Assembly: GCA_000494225.1 (NCBI GenBank)
Contig: AWOA01000020.1
Location: 12,445 to 53,668, forward strand
DNA: 41,224 nt
Direction: 5' to 3'
Source: Candidatus Calescibacterium nevadense OTU 1
GTDB lineage: Bacteria > Calescibacteriota > Calescibacteriia > Calescibacteriales > Calescibacteriaceae
The translations under genes and the position numbers were made by a program. Below the pieces are notes generated by a model. The model ran no database searches. It was not told where the DNA came from and saw only the letters and a program-made list of their open reading frames with translations. How positions within the stretch are numbered: the stretch's first letter is position 1; every line of letters begins with the position of its first letter. Shown piece by piece: positions 26,846 to 35,858 of the stretch.

Positions 26846-27556
26846 TTATTGTTTTTTAAAAACTACCCAGAAAGTTTTTGCGAAAATTTCCACGAATTTT
26901 TTGTTGTGGTTCGGTAGAAAGAAAAAGAGCAAAGGATCGAATGGTGTATATAGTCCTCCGAAAGAAACTATAATTCCTCTTCTTTTTTTTATATTTTCTA
27001 TTGTTTTATGAATATCCACAAATTCAAGAGGGGATTGACCTCTTCTTTTTTGTCTTATTCTCCATATTATAGAATCAGGATTTTGCGTTATTATGACAGC
27101 ATAGGAATTTGTTTTCATAACTCTGAAAATTTCATCAAAAAACTTTTCCTTATCTTTGATGTATTGTAAAACTTCGACTGCAATTATAAATGAGAAAGAT
27201 TCTTTTTTGAAAGGCAAGTTTTCCGCATCTGAAACTAAAACGTTATTTTTTTGGTGTTTGCTTTTGAGCTCTTTGAGGGCGCTTTTGATTATATCTATGC
27301 CGAAATAATCTTGAAAGTAATCAGCAAAGTTCCCTATGCCACAACCTATATCAAGTGTTTTCCCACCTCTATAAAATTTTTCTTTGGCTTTTTTCACAAC
27401 AAGTTTTCTCAAAAGTAAAGCAAGTTCGGAGCCATATCCACTTCTCCTAAATGGTTCATAGTTTTGCAGGTACAGATTTTGAAAAAACGATTTCCAATCA
27501 ATTTTTCTTCTGTTGTTTTCTTTTTCTTCATCAGGGGGATTGATTTCTTCTCCCAT
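26846..27556 (-). CDS. Class I SAM-dependent methyltransferase
   Basis: A 236-residue cytosolic methyltransferase of the type-11/UbiE-like group. Motif I TLDIGCGIGNFADYF, the acidic loop FGIDIIKSAL, motif II SDAENLPFKKESFSFIIAVEVLQYI, and post-II FFDEIFRVMKTNSYAVIIT are all intact. The N-terminus (IDWKSFFQNLYLQNYEPFRR) is family-specific but I cannot name a substrate. It starts just downstream of the dprA region on the same strand (79 bases). Confidence 0.8.
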   Translation of the reverse strand: MGEEINPPDEEKENNRRKIDWKSFFQNLYLQNYEPFRRSGYGSELALLLRKLVVKKAKEKFYRGGKTLDIGCGIGNFADYFQDYFGIDIIKSALKELKSKHQKNNVLVSDAENLPFKKESFSFIIAVEVLQYIKDKEKFFDEIFRVMKTNSYAVIITQNPDSIIWRIRQKRRGQSPLEFVDIHKTIENIKKRRGIIVSFGGLYTPFDPLLFFFLPNHNKKFVEIFAKTFWVVFKKQ

Positions 27557-27634
27557 TATTTTGTCCTCTTTTTATTTCTATTGTTTATTGTTTTTTTATT
27601 CTTTATGTTTATTCTGGTTTCATTTCATCTTATA

Positions 27635-28769
27635 TTATGAACTCGGAGATTTTTTGTAATATCCCATTCCTTCCTCTACAACAAGAGATTTTATCTCAAG
27701 TGAAATTAGGGTAGATAAAACTTGTGATGGATCAAGGGCGGTTTTTTTGATTATTTCATCTATGTGTATAGGTGTTTCTTCATCAAGAACAGAAAGTATT
27801 TTTTCTTCTTCGTCTGAGATATCTTGTCTTTTTATTTCGTATGCTATGAATGGAGAAACGAAACCTATGCTTTTATTTACTATCTTTTGACCAAGCTGTG
27901 GCACAATCCTTGATATTATATCATCTGGTGATTCAGCTACGAGAGCTCCTTCTTTTATGAGCTTATTCGTTCCTTTTGATTTTTTTAGAAGTTATATTTC
28001 CGGGAACTGCGAATACATCGCGTCCATACTCAAGGGCAAGATATGCTGTAATGAGAGCTCCCGACTTTTCTGGTGCCTCTGATATAAGAACTGCTTTTGA
28101 AATTCCAGCAATTATTCTGTTTCTTCTTGGAAAGTTTTCAGGAGCAGGGGGAACTCCTGGGGGGAATTCACTTATTATTGCTCCACCTTTGTTTAATATC
28201 TCTTTTACTATTGGTATATTGCTTTGCGGATATATGTTTTCTACTGATGAACCGAGAACTGCCCATGTTTTTCCTCCGACACCAACTACAGATTTGTGAG
28301 CTACTGTATCAATGCCCAATGCAAGTCCAGAAACTATACATATTCCCATAGATGATAGGAAAGAGGAGAAAAGTTTTGTAACTTCTACTCCATATTGCGA
28401 TGGTGATCGCGTCCCAACTACTGCTACGCAGAGCATGTCCTTTTCTAACTCACCTTTGTAGAATATGCATATTGGGGGATCAGGGATATTTTGGAGGAGT
28501 GCGGGATATTTTTCTTTTTCTTCATAGCATACTATTTTCTGATTGAGCTTTTGAGCAAGTTTTATTTCCTCTTCTACTTCTTTCCATTTTGAAAATTTCT
28601 TTATGTTTTCTGCTACAAATTTTCCTACTGCTTGTTCAATTTTTACCTTATCCGCTAAGAAAACATTCTTTGCAGAACCAAAAAAATCAATAAGTCTCCT
28701 ACCTATTATTGAACCTACACCTCTTACCTTTGTTAATGCAAGTGAATAGAATGCAGTTTCAAAATCCAT
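27635..28769 (-). CDS. dprA: DNA processing protein DprA, one-base frameshift
   Basis: Loads RecA on incoming single-stranded DNA in natural transformation. The Rossmann part (from 28769) contains VAVVGTRSPSQYG, GLALGIDTVAHK, GKTWAVLGSSVENIYP, ISEFPPGVPPAPENFPRRNRI and DVFAVPGN. It shifts frame at an A7 run on the coding strand (T7 at 27980-27986 on +): with one A fewer it reads TSKKSKGTNKLIKEGALVAE and runs into the winged-helix C-terminus (DEETPIHIDEIIKKTALDPS), ending at 27635. The restored protein is about 375 residues, usual for DprA. The N-terminal SAM-like domain is present. Confidence 0.88.
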
Positions 28770-28789
28770 ATTTATAAAAAAATAATATA

Positions 28790-28931
28790 TATAAATTGAG
28801 CAAAATTAGAAAAAAAAGTAAGGAAAAATAGCAAAGTAAAAAAAGAAAAGGGGAAAAAGTAAAAAAAATGAACGGAAATAAAAGAAAAAGAAGTTTACGA
28901 AAACTCATTTAGGCCTTATCAAAATAATTTT
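28790..28931. other. Polypurine-rich divergent gap
   Basis: The strand is almost pure A and G from about 28806 to 28905, between the divergent dprA and glycosyltransferase starts. No promoter boxes stand out other than scattered TATA-like runs. Confidence 0.5.
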
Positions 28932-30006
28932 GTGTTTGATATTGCGATTGATTGTAGGGAGATAGTAATAGGTAGAAGAACGGGATTATCGCGTAATTTA
29001 ATAGCTTTTTTGAAAGCTGTCGCGAAAAATCGGAAAAGTTCCTTACTACTCTTAGATGACCAAACAGATGCGAATTTTTTAGCTCAAATTTTTCATGATG
29101 TGAGCTATGATTTCGCTTTTATAAAAAAATCAGGGGTTTTCTATGACCAAATTATTATCCCGAAGCTCATTTTTGGTAGGACAAAAAAATTTTTTTCAAT
29201 ATATCCGAAATTCCCGGTTATTTTGCCTTTTCTTGGAATAGAAGTTTATTTATTTATTGCAGATATTATTAGTTTCTCCTGGTTGCAAATAGGTTTTCTC
29301 AGATTATTCGGTAGATTACCGAAGAGAATTTTTACTCCGACAGACACATCAAGATATAATATAGAGAAGATTGTAAAAAGGCAAGTCATAAGGGTTTATC
29401 AAGACCTTTCTTACATTTTGGGAGATGAGTTAAATTCATCGGTAGATGAAGAGATTTCTTCTGCTATGAAAAAAAAGGGAATAGAAAAGGGGAAATTTAT
29501 TTTATATGTTGGTAACTTCAACCCACATAAAAATGTAGAAGTACTGGTTAGAGCTTTCAATTTAATGCAGAATGTTGGTTTAGACTTAGGACTAATACTT
29601 GTTCTTGCGGGGGGGTGGTGGGAAGAAAGGAAAGGAAATTTCGGAAACAGATAAAATCAAGATAATTAAGAATGTGGATGATCAAGTTTTAAGATGGTTG
29701 TATAAAAACTCACTATTTTTTATTTGTCCGTCTCTTGATGAGGGGCATGGTTTACCGCCTCTTGAAGCTTGCTGTTTCGGGAAAGCAGTTATTGTTTCAG
29801 ATATACCTGTTTTCAGAGAAACTATGGGAAAATGTGCTATATTTTTTGACCCTAAAAGTCCGAAAGACCTTGCTCAAAAAATTCTCCTTCTTTGCAGTAA
29901 TGAGAGGTTAAGAAGAGATTATGAGATGAAATCACAAAAAGTCGCAAAGTTCTTCACAAGTTTTGATTTTGGAGAGGAGCTTTTTAAGCTCATTTTCTCT
30001 GAATGA
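28932..30006 (+). CDS. GT4-type glycosyltransferase, one-base frameshift
   Basis: Glycosyltransferase with a GTG start at 28932. The N-terminal part contains FDIAIDCREIVIGRRTGLSR NLIAFL and the domain linker GKFILYVGNFNPHKNVEVLVRAF (canonical YVGxxxPxKN). After LILVLAGG the frame breaks at a G7 run (29609-29615): with one G fewer it reads GGGGKKGKEISETDKIKI and continues through the donor-binding FICPSLDEGHGLPPLEACCFGKAVIVSDIPVFRE (E-x7-E motif) to 30006. The whole protein of about 357 residues is normal for GT4 mannosyl/glucosyl transferases. The acceptor is unknown. Convergent with etfA, 16 bases apart. Confidence 0.82.
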
Positions 30007-30022
30007 AATAGTTTTTCTCATA

Positions 30023-30994
30023 TTAACCTGCACTTTCTTGCTTTAATTTTTTGAGTTTTTGAGTAAGTTCGGGGACAACTTGAAATAGGTCTGCGACAAG
30101 TCCTATATCAGCTATTTGGAAAATTGGAGCTTCCGGATCTTTGTTTATAGCTACTATAACTTTTGAATCTTTCATTCCTGCTACATGCTGAATTGCACCT
30201 GAGATTCCTATTGCGATATAAAGTTGTGGAGCAACTGTTTTTCCTGTTTGTCCTACTTGGAAGTCGTTCGGTAGCCATCCGGCATCTACAACAGCTCTTG
30301 ATGCTCCTATTGCAGCTCCGAGAACATCTGCGAGTTCTTCTACAATTTTTATGTTTTCTGGGTCCTTTATCCCTCTTCCAACAGATACAACTATTGAGGC
30401 CTCTGTAAGTTCTGGTCTTTCCGATTTTGTTTCTTCGAGTGTTATAAATCTTTTTCTTGTATAATTTTCTTTTATTTCTTCCTCAACAACGTCTGATTTT
30501 TTATCCACTTTTCCAGCTTTATCAAATGCTGTCCCTCTTACTGATAATATCTTTTTTTCTGACTTTATTTTCAGGGTTGATATTATGTCTCCTGCGTATA
30601 CTAATTTTTTGAAAGTTTCTGCATCTATAACTTCTATTACTTCTGATATCATGGCTGAGTTTGGAATTTTAGATACAAGTCTTGGTAGCAAATCTTTTCC
30701 AAAAGTTGTTGCTGTTGCTAAAATATATTTCGCATCTACTTTTTTAGCTATTTCTGATACTGCGATTGCGTAATTTTCAGCTGTATAGTTTTTCAGGTGT
30801 TCCCCCTTTGCCACAAAAACTTTTTCAGCTCCAAGTTGGGATAACTCTTCTTTTGCTTTTTCAGAGGGCTCAAAGGTTAAAATGTTATAGTTCAATCCTG
30901 TTTTTTCTGCTAATATCTTTGCACAAGTGACTGCAGATAAAGACGCCTTTTTTAACTCTCCATTCCTTGTTTCAGCTATAACTAAAATGCTCAT
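30023..30994 (-). CDS. etfA: Electron transfer flavoprotein alpha subunit
   Basis: FAD-binding subunit of the heterodimer that carries electrons from acyl-CoA and related dehydrogenases. It has 323 residues, with [17 protein letters not shown] at the start and the FAD domain [68 protein letters not shown]. All FAD residues look intact. Ribosome site AGGAGGTG on the coding strand at 31003-31010 before the ATG at 30994. It follows etfB by 32 bases on one transcript. Confidence 0.97.
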   Translation of the reverse strand: MSILVIAETRNGELKKASLSAVTCAKILAEKTGLNYNILTFEPSEKAKEELSQLGAEKVFVAKGEHLKNYTAENYAIAVSEIAKKVDAKYILATATTFGKDLLPRLVSKIPNSAMISEVIEVIDAETFKKLVYAGDIISTLKIKSEKKILSVRGTAFDKAGKVDKKSDVVEEEIKENYTRKRFITLEETKSERPELTEASIVVSVGRGIKDPENIKIVEELADVLGAAIGASRAVVDAGWLPNDFQVGQTGKTVAPQLYIAIGISGAIQHVAGMKDSKVIVAINKDPEAPIFQIADIGLVADLFQVVPELTQKLKKLKQESAG

Positions 30995-31026
30995 CTTTTT
31001 TACACCTCCTTTTTTTTGGAATTTTG

Positions 31027-31785
31027 TTAAAACGGAAGGGCTTTCTTTTCCTTTAATTTCTCAATTAGCTCATCAACATCTTTTACTTTTACTCCAGCTT
31101 TTCTTGGTGGGGGTGTTTCAAGTTTTTCTATTGTTACATATGGGGTTAAATCTACTCCAAGTTCTTCAATTTTTATAGTTTTGAGGGGTTTTTGTCTTGC
31201 TCTCATTATTCCGGGTAAAGATGCGTAACGAGGTTGATTTAATCTTAAATCTGCTGTTATTATTGCTGGTAGGTCAACTTCAACCGTTTCGAGTCCACCA
31301 TCAACTTCTCTTATAACTTTTGCTTTCCTATCCTGTAAATTGACTTCGACCTTGTACGCGAAGGTTGCTTGTGGCCAATCAAGAAGCCCTGCAAGGATTT
31401 GCCCAACTTGGTTTGCATCATCATCTATTGCCTGTTTCCCCATTATTACCAGATCTGGTTTTTCCTCCTCTATGATTTTTGCAAGGACTTTTGCTAATAT
31501 AACATGATCTATATATTTGCCGCCCGTATCTACTAAAATTCCTCTATCTGCTCCCATAGCGAGGGCAACTCTTATCTGTTCTGTCCACTCCTGCGTCCCA
31601 ACCGATACTACTACTACCTCCCCTCCAAATTCTTCTTTCTTTCTCAGAGCTTCTTCAACTGCTATTTCGTCAAAAGTGTTTATAGCATATTTTATGTTTG
31701 ATGTGTCTATTCCTGATCCGTCTGGTTTTAATCTTACTTTTACATAAGGATCCTGAGTTCTTTTTACTGGCACGAGGATTTTCAT
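31027..31785 (-). CDS. etfB: Electron transfer flavoprotein beta subunit
   Basis: Partner of EtfA, binding AMP. It has 252 residues; ILVPVKRTQDPYVKVRLKPDG opens it, the ETF signature NTFDEIAVEEALRKKE and VVSVGTQEWTEQIRVALAMGADRGILV follow, and the AMP loop MGKQAIDDDANQVGQILAGLL is intact. AGGAGG on the coding strand at 31797-31802 sets the start at 31785. No acyl-CoA dehydrogenase or ETF-QO lies beside the operon, so the electron donor is not shown. A crotonyl-CoA reductase-like gene is 4 kb away. Confidence 0.97.
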   Translation of the reverse strand: MKILVPVKRTQDPYVKVRLKPDGSGIDTSNIKYAINTFDEIAVEEALRKKEEFGGEVVVVSVGTQEWTEQIRVALAMGADRGILVDTGGKYIDHVILAKVLAKIIEEEKPDLVIMGKQAIDDDANQVGQILAGLLDWPQATFAYKVEVNLQDRKAKVIREVDGGLETVEVDLPAIITADLRLNQPRYASLPGIMRARQKPLKTIKIEELGVDLTPYVTIEKLETPPPRKAGVKVKDVDELIEKLKEKKALPF

Positions 31786-31891
31786 ATTTGTTATAACCTC
31801 CTTTTATTTTACATTTTGTTTATGTTTTTTGTTGAACAAAAATTCAAAAATATTTCCTGAAAATTTGATGTGAAAAATAAAATTTTTATAT

Positions 31892-32386
31892 GTGGGCAAG
31901 TTGAAAAGTGTTTTGATTTCCTTCTTTTTTTTCTTTTGTTCCTGTTATAGTTCAAGAAATGTCAAGCTTACGTTTTCGCCAGTAAAAGATACAAAGTACT
32001 TTATAATCTTTCAGCATGATTTGGTTTTGAGCCAAAATTCAGATGGGATTTGGATTATGGCTGAAACTAATTTCCCAGGGAACATTTCAGTTGTAGTTTC
32101 GAACGGAATATTTGACATAAAGATAATAGAAGACATGACTTGTGATTCTGAAAATAAGAAGGAGAGCAAAGAAAGAGCAAATGAAAATAAGGAAGAAAAA
32201 AAGGGGAAAAAACAAAAGAGAATTTGTAAATTCTTCGTTGATCGTAAGGTATTGACTGGTGGTGAGAATTTTATATTTTGGTTCATTTTGAAAACTGAAT
32301 TAGGTTACTATACTGCTCCTAATTTTATACTCGTTGGAGATAAGCTCTTTGATTATGTTGGCAAAATAAAAGTGGAAAGAAAATAG
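31892..32386 (+). CDS. Hypothetical lipoprotein
   Basis: A 164-residue protein I do not recognise, with a GTG start at 31892. The signal peptide is a Phe-rich core (SVLISFFFFFCSCYSS) with a lipobox-like ending. The mature part has two beta-rich segments split by a Lys/Glu/Asn-rich insert (about residues 86-108). It is followed by a METTL5-like methylase and a second lipoprotein. Secreted or outer-membrane location is likely; no function is offered. Confidence 0.5.
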   Translation: MGKLKSVLISFFFFFCSCYSSRNVKLTFSPVKDTKYFIIFQHDLVLSQNSDGIWIMAETNFPGNISVVVSNGIFDIKIIEDMTCDSENKKESKERANENKEEKKGKKQKRICKFFVDRKVLTGGENFIFWFILKTELGYYTAPNFILVGDKLFDYVGKIKVERK

Positions 32387-32431
32387 ATAAGGAAGGAAAT
32401 AAATATAGTAAATAAATGTTAAATAAATGTA

Positions 32432-33052
32432 ATGAAGATTTCTTTCAAGGAAATTGAAATTTTGGTCTCTCAGCTTTACGGATTTGATGAACCAAAGGTT
32501 TTTCTTGAACAGTATGAAGCCGATGGAAAGGCCGTTTCTTTTTTTCTACAAAAAGCTTATCAAGATTTATTTCAAAGGAAAGTTATAGATCTCGGATGCG
32601 GAACTGGGGTTTTGACCTTTGCTGCTGCTCTTTTAGACGCTAAATTTGCTCTTGGTGTAGATATAGATATGTCTGCTTTGAAGATTGCTCTAAAAAACAA
32701 GGATTTTTTGGCTCGTTTAGGATTTATCCTCCAAGTAGATTTTTTGTGTTCCGATGTAAAAAACCTTTATCTCAAAAGAAAATTCGATGTTTGTATTATG
32801 AATCCACCTTTTGGAATTCAAAGAAAGGGAGCTGATAGAGTTTTTCTCAAAAAAGCTTTTGAGATTTCTGATGTTGTTTGGTGTTTCCTCTCTCAAAATT
32901 CCGAGCCATTTGTAAGGAAATTTTCAGAAGAAAACGAATTCCGAGTCTCGGCTTCTTTCAAAACTAAGATCCAATTAAGAAGAAAATTTTCTTTTCACAA
33001 AAAGAATATTGAATTTTTACCTGTTGATATTTATAGAATTGAAAGAAAGTAA
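32432..33052 (+). CDS. METTL5/COG2263-like methyltransferase (archaeal-type)
   Basis: A 206-residue SAM-dependent adenine methyltransferase. It begins with the LEQY motif (residues 25-28) near YEADGKAVSFFL, then motif I DLGCGTG at 54-59, the acidic VDIDMSALKIA, and the catalytic NPPF at 124-127 followed by GIQRKGADRVFLKKAFEISD. This order, including the AD-R-x-FL motif, matches the archaeal/eukaryal METTL5-like group that modifies rRNA N6-adenine. Its neighbours are two lipoproteins, so context gives no target. Start is near two short direct repeats (TAAATAAATGT). Confidence 0.8.
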   Translation: MKISFKEIEILVSQLYGFDEPKVFLEQYEADGKAVSFFLQKAYQDLFQRKVIDLGCGTGVLTFAAALLDAKFALGVDIDMSALKIALKNKDFLARLGFILQVDFLCSDVKNLYLKRKFDVCIMNPPFGIQRKGADRVFLKKAFEISDVVWCFLSQNSEPFVRKFSEENEFRVSASFKTKIQLRRKFSFHKKNIEFLPVDIYRIERK

Positions 33053-33083
33053 ACAAAAAAGTAAGCAAAAAGGAGAATAAGAT

Positions 33084-33680
33084 ATGAGGATAGGAAAAAA
33101 AGATAAAGTTATTTCCCTTTTTTCTTTTTTTTCTTTGATAGCTTTTTCTTTTATTTCCCCTTTTTTCTCTTTGTTCTTTTCTTGTTCAAAAAAGGTTCAA
33201 TTTCCAACTCCTCCTGAGTGTTTGGGAGCGAGTAAGAGATTAGAAGAACTCTTCTTTGTTTTGAAAACTCACGATATAAGAGACGTGGAAACAGAGGACG
33301 TTATAAGGGAGTTTTTTGAAGATGAGGAATCTCTTGAGCTTTTTATAGCTAAGATGATTTATGCAGTGCGTCAAAAAGAGGTTTATTATGCAAATGTTCA
33401 GCAATTCCAAATTTCATATATGGGAAACGAAAAAAAGGTAGATAGTAAAGATGAAAACGAAAGTAATAATAAAGATGAGAATGAAAATAAAAATGGAAAT
33501 AATGAATGCACTTTTGTCGTTGATTTTGTTGTAAGGAAAAAATATCCTATCGGAGATGTTCAGGTCAAAGTAGATATCACGCTTTACAGAAGAGGGGATT
33601 TTTGGTTTATAAAAAAACCGGAGATCGTAGGGGAAATAAAAGAAAGAAAAGAATTTTTTCCTTTACCATACTATTATTGA
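33084..33680 (+). CDS. Hypothetical lipoprotein
   Basis: A 198-residue protein with a type II signal peptide: basic start (MRIGKKDK), long Phe/Ser-rich core, lipobox LFFSC with Cys at about residue 34. The mature part has a helix-rich region (about 45-110), a D/E/N/K-rich insert (about 116-138) and a beta-rich end (CTFVVDFVVRKKYPIGDVQV). Ribosome site AGGAG at 33071-33075. No family recognised. Confidence 0.6.
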   Translation: MRIGKKDKVISLFSFFSLIAFSFISPFFSLFFSCSKKVQFPTPPECLGASKRLEELFFVLKTHDIRDVETEDVIREFFEDEESLELFIAKMIYAVRQKEVYYANVQQFQISYMGNEKKVDSKDENESNNKDENENKNGNNECTFVVDFVVRKKYPIGDVQVKVDITLYRRGDFWFIKKPEIVGEIKERKEFFPLPYYY

Positions 33681-33757
33681 CGCAGATATTTTTGGTTTCT
33701 TTCTCGTTGATTGTTTTTCTCTTCTTATCAAAAAGATTTTTTTATTCAAAGAAACTT

Positions 33758-33771
33758 TAAAATTATTTATA
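33758..33771 (+). promoter_or_regulatory. Putative -10 box and leaderless start of the cupin gene
   Basis: TAAAAT at 33758-33763 ends 7 bases before ATG 33771, with no Shine-Dalgarno. Spacing suits a leaderless transcript; low information. Confidence 0.25.
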
Positions 33772-34175
33772 TGTCTGATCAGAATAGTTTTGAAGATAAG
33801 TTGAGGGAGATGATAGAAAATCATCCATCGAAGGAAAAGGAGATAAGACCATGGGGTGGGTTTATAACGCTGTGGAGCGATGACAATTTTAAAATAAAAA
33901 TTCTTCTTGTTTTACCTCAAAAAAGATTGAGTTTGCAAAAGCACAAGTTCAGAAAAGAAAAGTGGGTTATAGTTGAAGGTGAAGCCCTTATAACCAAAGG
34001 AAATAAAAGATTCATTATGGGTGAAGGAAATACTCTTATGATAGAAAAAGAAGAGCCTCACAGAATAGAAAATAGATCAAAAGATAAAATACTAAAAATA
34101 TTAGAAGTTTGGATGGGGGAAAAACTCCTTGAAGATGATATAGAAAGAATTGAAGATGATTTCGGTAGAGTATAA
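33771..34175 (+). CDS. Type II mannose-6-phosphate isomerase-like cupin
   Basis: Stand-alone cupin of 134 residues similar to the isomerase half of type II phosphomannose isomerases. It shows EIRPWGGFITLW, LSLQKHKFRKEKWVIVEGEA (metal-ligating His and Glu), EEPHRIENRS with the second His, ILEVWMG and the family signature EDDIERIEDDFGRV. It would interconvert fructose-6-P and mannose-6-P. A start at 33771 gives the usual N-terminus; the in-frame codon at 33711 adds 20 extra residues. No guanylyltransferase partner nearby. Confidence 0.85.
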   Translation: MSDQNSFEDKLREMIENHPSKEKEIRPWGGFITLWSDDNFKIKILLVLPQKRLSLQKHKFRKEKWVIVEGEALITKGNKRFIMGEGNTLMIEKEEPHRIENRSKDKILKILEVWMGEKLLEDDIERIEDDFGRV

Positions 34176-34216
34176 TTGTATTAAATTATTTTATAGGTGG
34201 AAATTGGATAAAAAGG

Positions 34217-35326
34217 ATGTCTCGGATGATAAATTATAAAAGCGATTCGCGAGAGAGAAAAGACAAAGTTTTAGTTTTATCTTCCCTTTTATCATTTTCC
34301 CTCCACATTATTCTTATTTTTTACATTCTGATTAGTTATAAAGGAGAGAATAAAAAAAAACAGATAGTTTGGGTATCTTTCCATACATCATATAAATCTG
34401 GACAAAAAGATATGAATATGGGTCTAGGGGGTAGTATTTCAGAATCTAGTGAAGATATTTCAGCGTATCAGAACAATCCTTCGCCTTTAAAATCTAATTC
34501 TGATTTTTCTTCTCTCAAATCAAATCAAAGTGAGGAGACAGGAAGGGAAGAGAAAAAGAAAAATGAAGTTAAAAAAGAAGATAAAGTTAAAAAAGAAGAT
34601 AAAAATCGGCAAGATAAAAAAGAAAAGGTTACAAAAAACAAAGAATCTATCAAAGCAAAGGAATCAAAATATTCAAAGAGTAACACAAAGGAATCATCAA
34701 GAGAGAAAAAGGAAGTTGTAAAAGTTGCAAAGGATATCAGGTCTCAAAATAAGCAAAATGTAAGAAAAGATAAAAAAAATAGTAGAAAGGAAGTCATATC
34801 TCAGTCAGCTTATAAATCAGATTCTAAGAATACAAAAAACGATGGGAACAACGTCAAAGATAAAGAAGAGAAAAATTTAAAAGATAGGAAAGAGAAATAT
34901 GGTACTGAGAAATATGCTGCAAAAGATTTAGATGAGTTAGAAAAGGCTATACGCGAACTTGCAAGGTCATATAGTACAAGTGGAGGTAGTGGTAAAGTTG
35001 GGGAAGGTTCAGGTGGCGGTAATATGGAAGGGAGAACTGGAAACGGCGAGTCTGCTCAAACTTTTATCTCTCTTTATGCACAGCTTATAAGGGAAAGTAT
35101 AAAAAAGAATTTCGTTATTCCACCATCTTTTAGGGGTGAATTCCTTTCTTGTGTTGTATATCTCAAAATAGGTCAAGATGGTTCAATTCTTGATATGGAT
35201 TTAGAAGAGTCTTCCGGAAACAGAAACTTTGATATCTTTGTTATGAAAGCTATAAGGAGCTCTTCTCCTTTCCCTCAGCCACCATCAGAATTAGAAATTT
35301 ATGTCAGATTCTCAAATAGAGATTAA
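34217..35326 (+). CDS. TonB/TolA-like energy transducer protein
   Basis: A 369-residue inner-membrane protein. A single membrane helix (about residues 20-42, with Ser/His SFSLHIILIFYILIS as in TonB) is followed by a long highly charged Lys/Glu/Ser-rich linker (about 100-245), a Gly-rich hinge (SGGSGKVGEGSGGG) and a C-terminal domain (FISLYAQLIRESIKKNFVIPP through FDIFVMKAIRSSSPFPQPP) of the TonB_C/TolA type. It likely spans the periplasm. No ExbBD/TolQR gene accompanies it. Confidence 0.82.
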   Translation: MSRMINYKSDSRERKDKVLVLSSLLSFSLHIILIFYILISYKGENKKKQIVWVSFHTSYKSGQKDMNMGLGGSISESSEDISAYQNNPSPLKSNSDFSSLKSNQSEETGREEKKKNEVKKEDKVKKEDKNRQDKKEKVTKNKESIKAKESKYSKSNTKESSREKKEVVKVAKDIRSQNKQNVRKDKKNSRKEVISQSAYKSDSKNTKNDGNNVKDKEEKNLKDRKEKYGTEKYAAKDLDELEKAIRELARSYSTSGGSGKVGEGSGGGNMEGRTGNGESAQTFISLYAQLIRESIKKNFVIPPSFRGEFLSCVVYLKIGQDGSILDMDLEESSGNRNFDIFVMKAIRSSSPFPQPPSELEIYVRFSNRD

Positions 35327-35858
35327 AAGGTAGCAATTGAAAATAAAGGAGAAAAAAGAAGAAACAATTAATTAAAAGAAATAATTACAGACCTTAGTGA
35401 GATTTGGTTGTTCGAAGTGGGAAATCCAGAAACAATCACTTTTTAAATTTAAAGGGATTTTTTAATTTAAGTAGAGATAAAATAAAAATCTTGAACATGA
35501 AGTTAAAAAATAACTCTACATAAAATAATGATAACCGCAATTTGACTTTAAACAAAAAAATTTCTGATAAAATATGTGAAAGCATAAAATCTAAAAAATC
35601 TAAAAAATTTGAAAGCAGTTTTCTTTCTTAATTCATGACAATTTTCGTGTTATGGAAATAGAATAATGAAATTAAAAAAGATTGGTTATACTCTACTTCT
35701 AAATGTTTCCATAAATTTCTAAGTTTTGCGAATAAGTGAGTTTCTCGTAAATTAAATTGAAAAAAAGAAATAATCCATTTTCAAATTTTAATAGAATATT
35801 GATTTATAGTTGGTTTATTTTTTAGTCTCTTAAAAACGAAAAAGGAGGTCAATAGCAT
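35327..35858. other. Gene-free AT-rich region upstream of the ccr-like gene
   Basis: About 530 bases with no ORF, no clear hairpin and no repeat beyond short A/T runs. A weak promoter-like pair lies inside it (see separate entry). Such a long leader could hold regulation of the downstream gene, but I see no riboswitch-like structure by eye. Confidence 0.5.
35542..35571 (+). promoter_or_regulatory. Weak sigma70-like promoter
   Basis: TTGACT at 35542-35547 and GATAAA at 35566-35571 with an 18-base spacer. It lies about 290 bases before the ccr-like start, so it would imply a long leader. Low confidence. Confidence 0.2.

Noticed and set aside
27980-27986. Programmed frameshifting of dprA
   Set aside because: No conserved slippery heptamer with a stimulatory structure is seen and DprA is not known to use recoding; I treat it as error or mutation.
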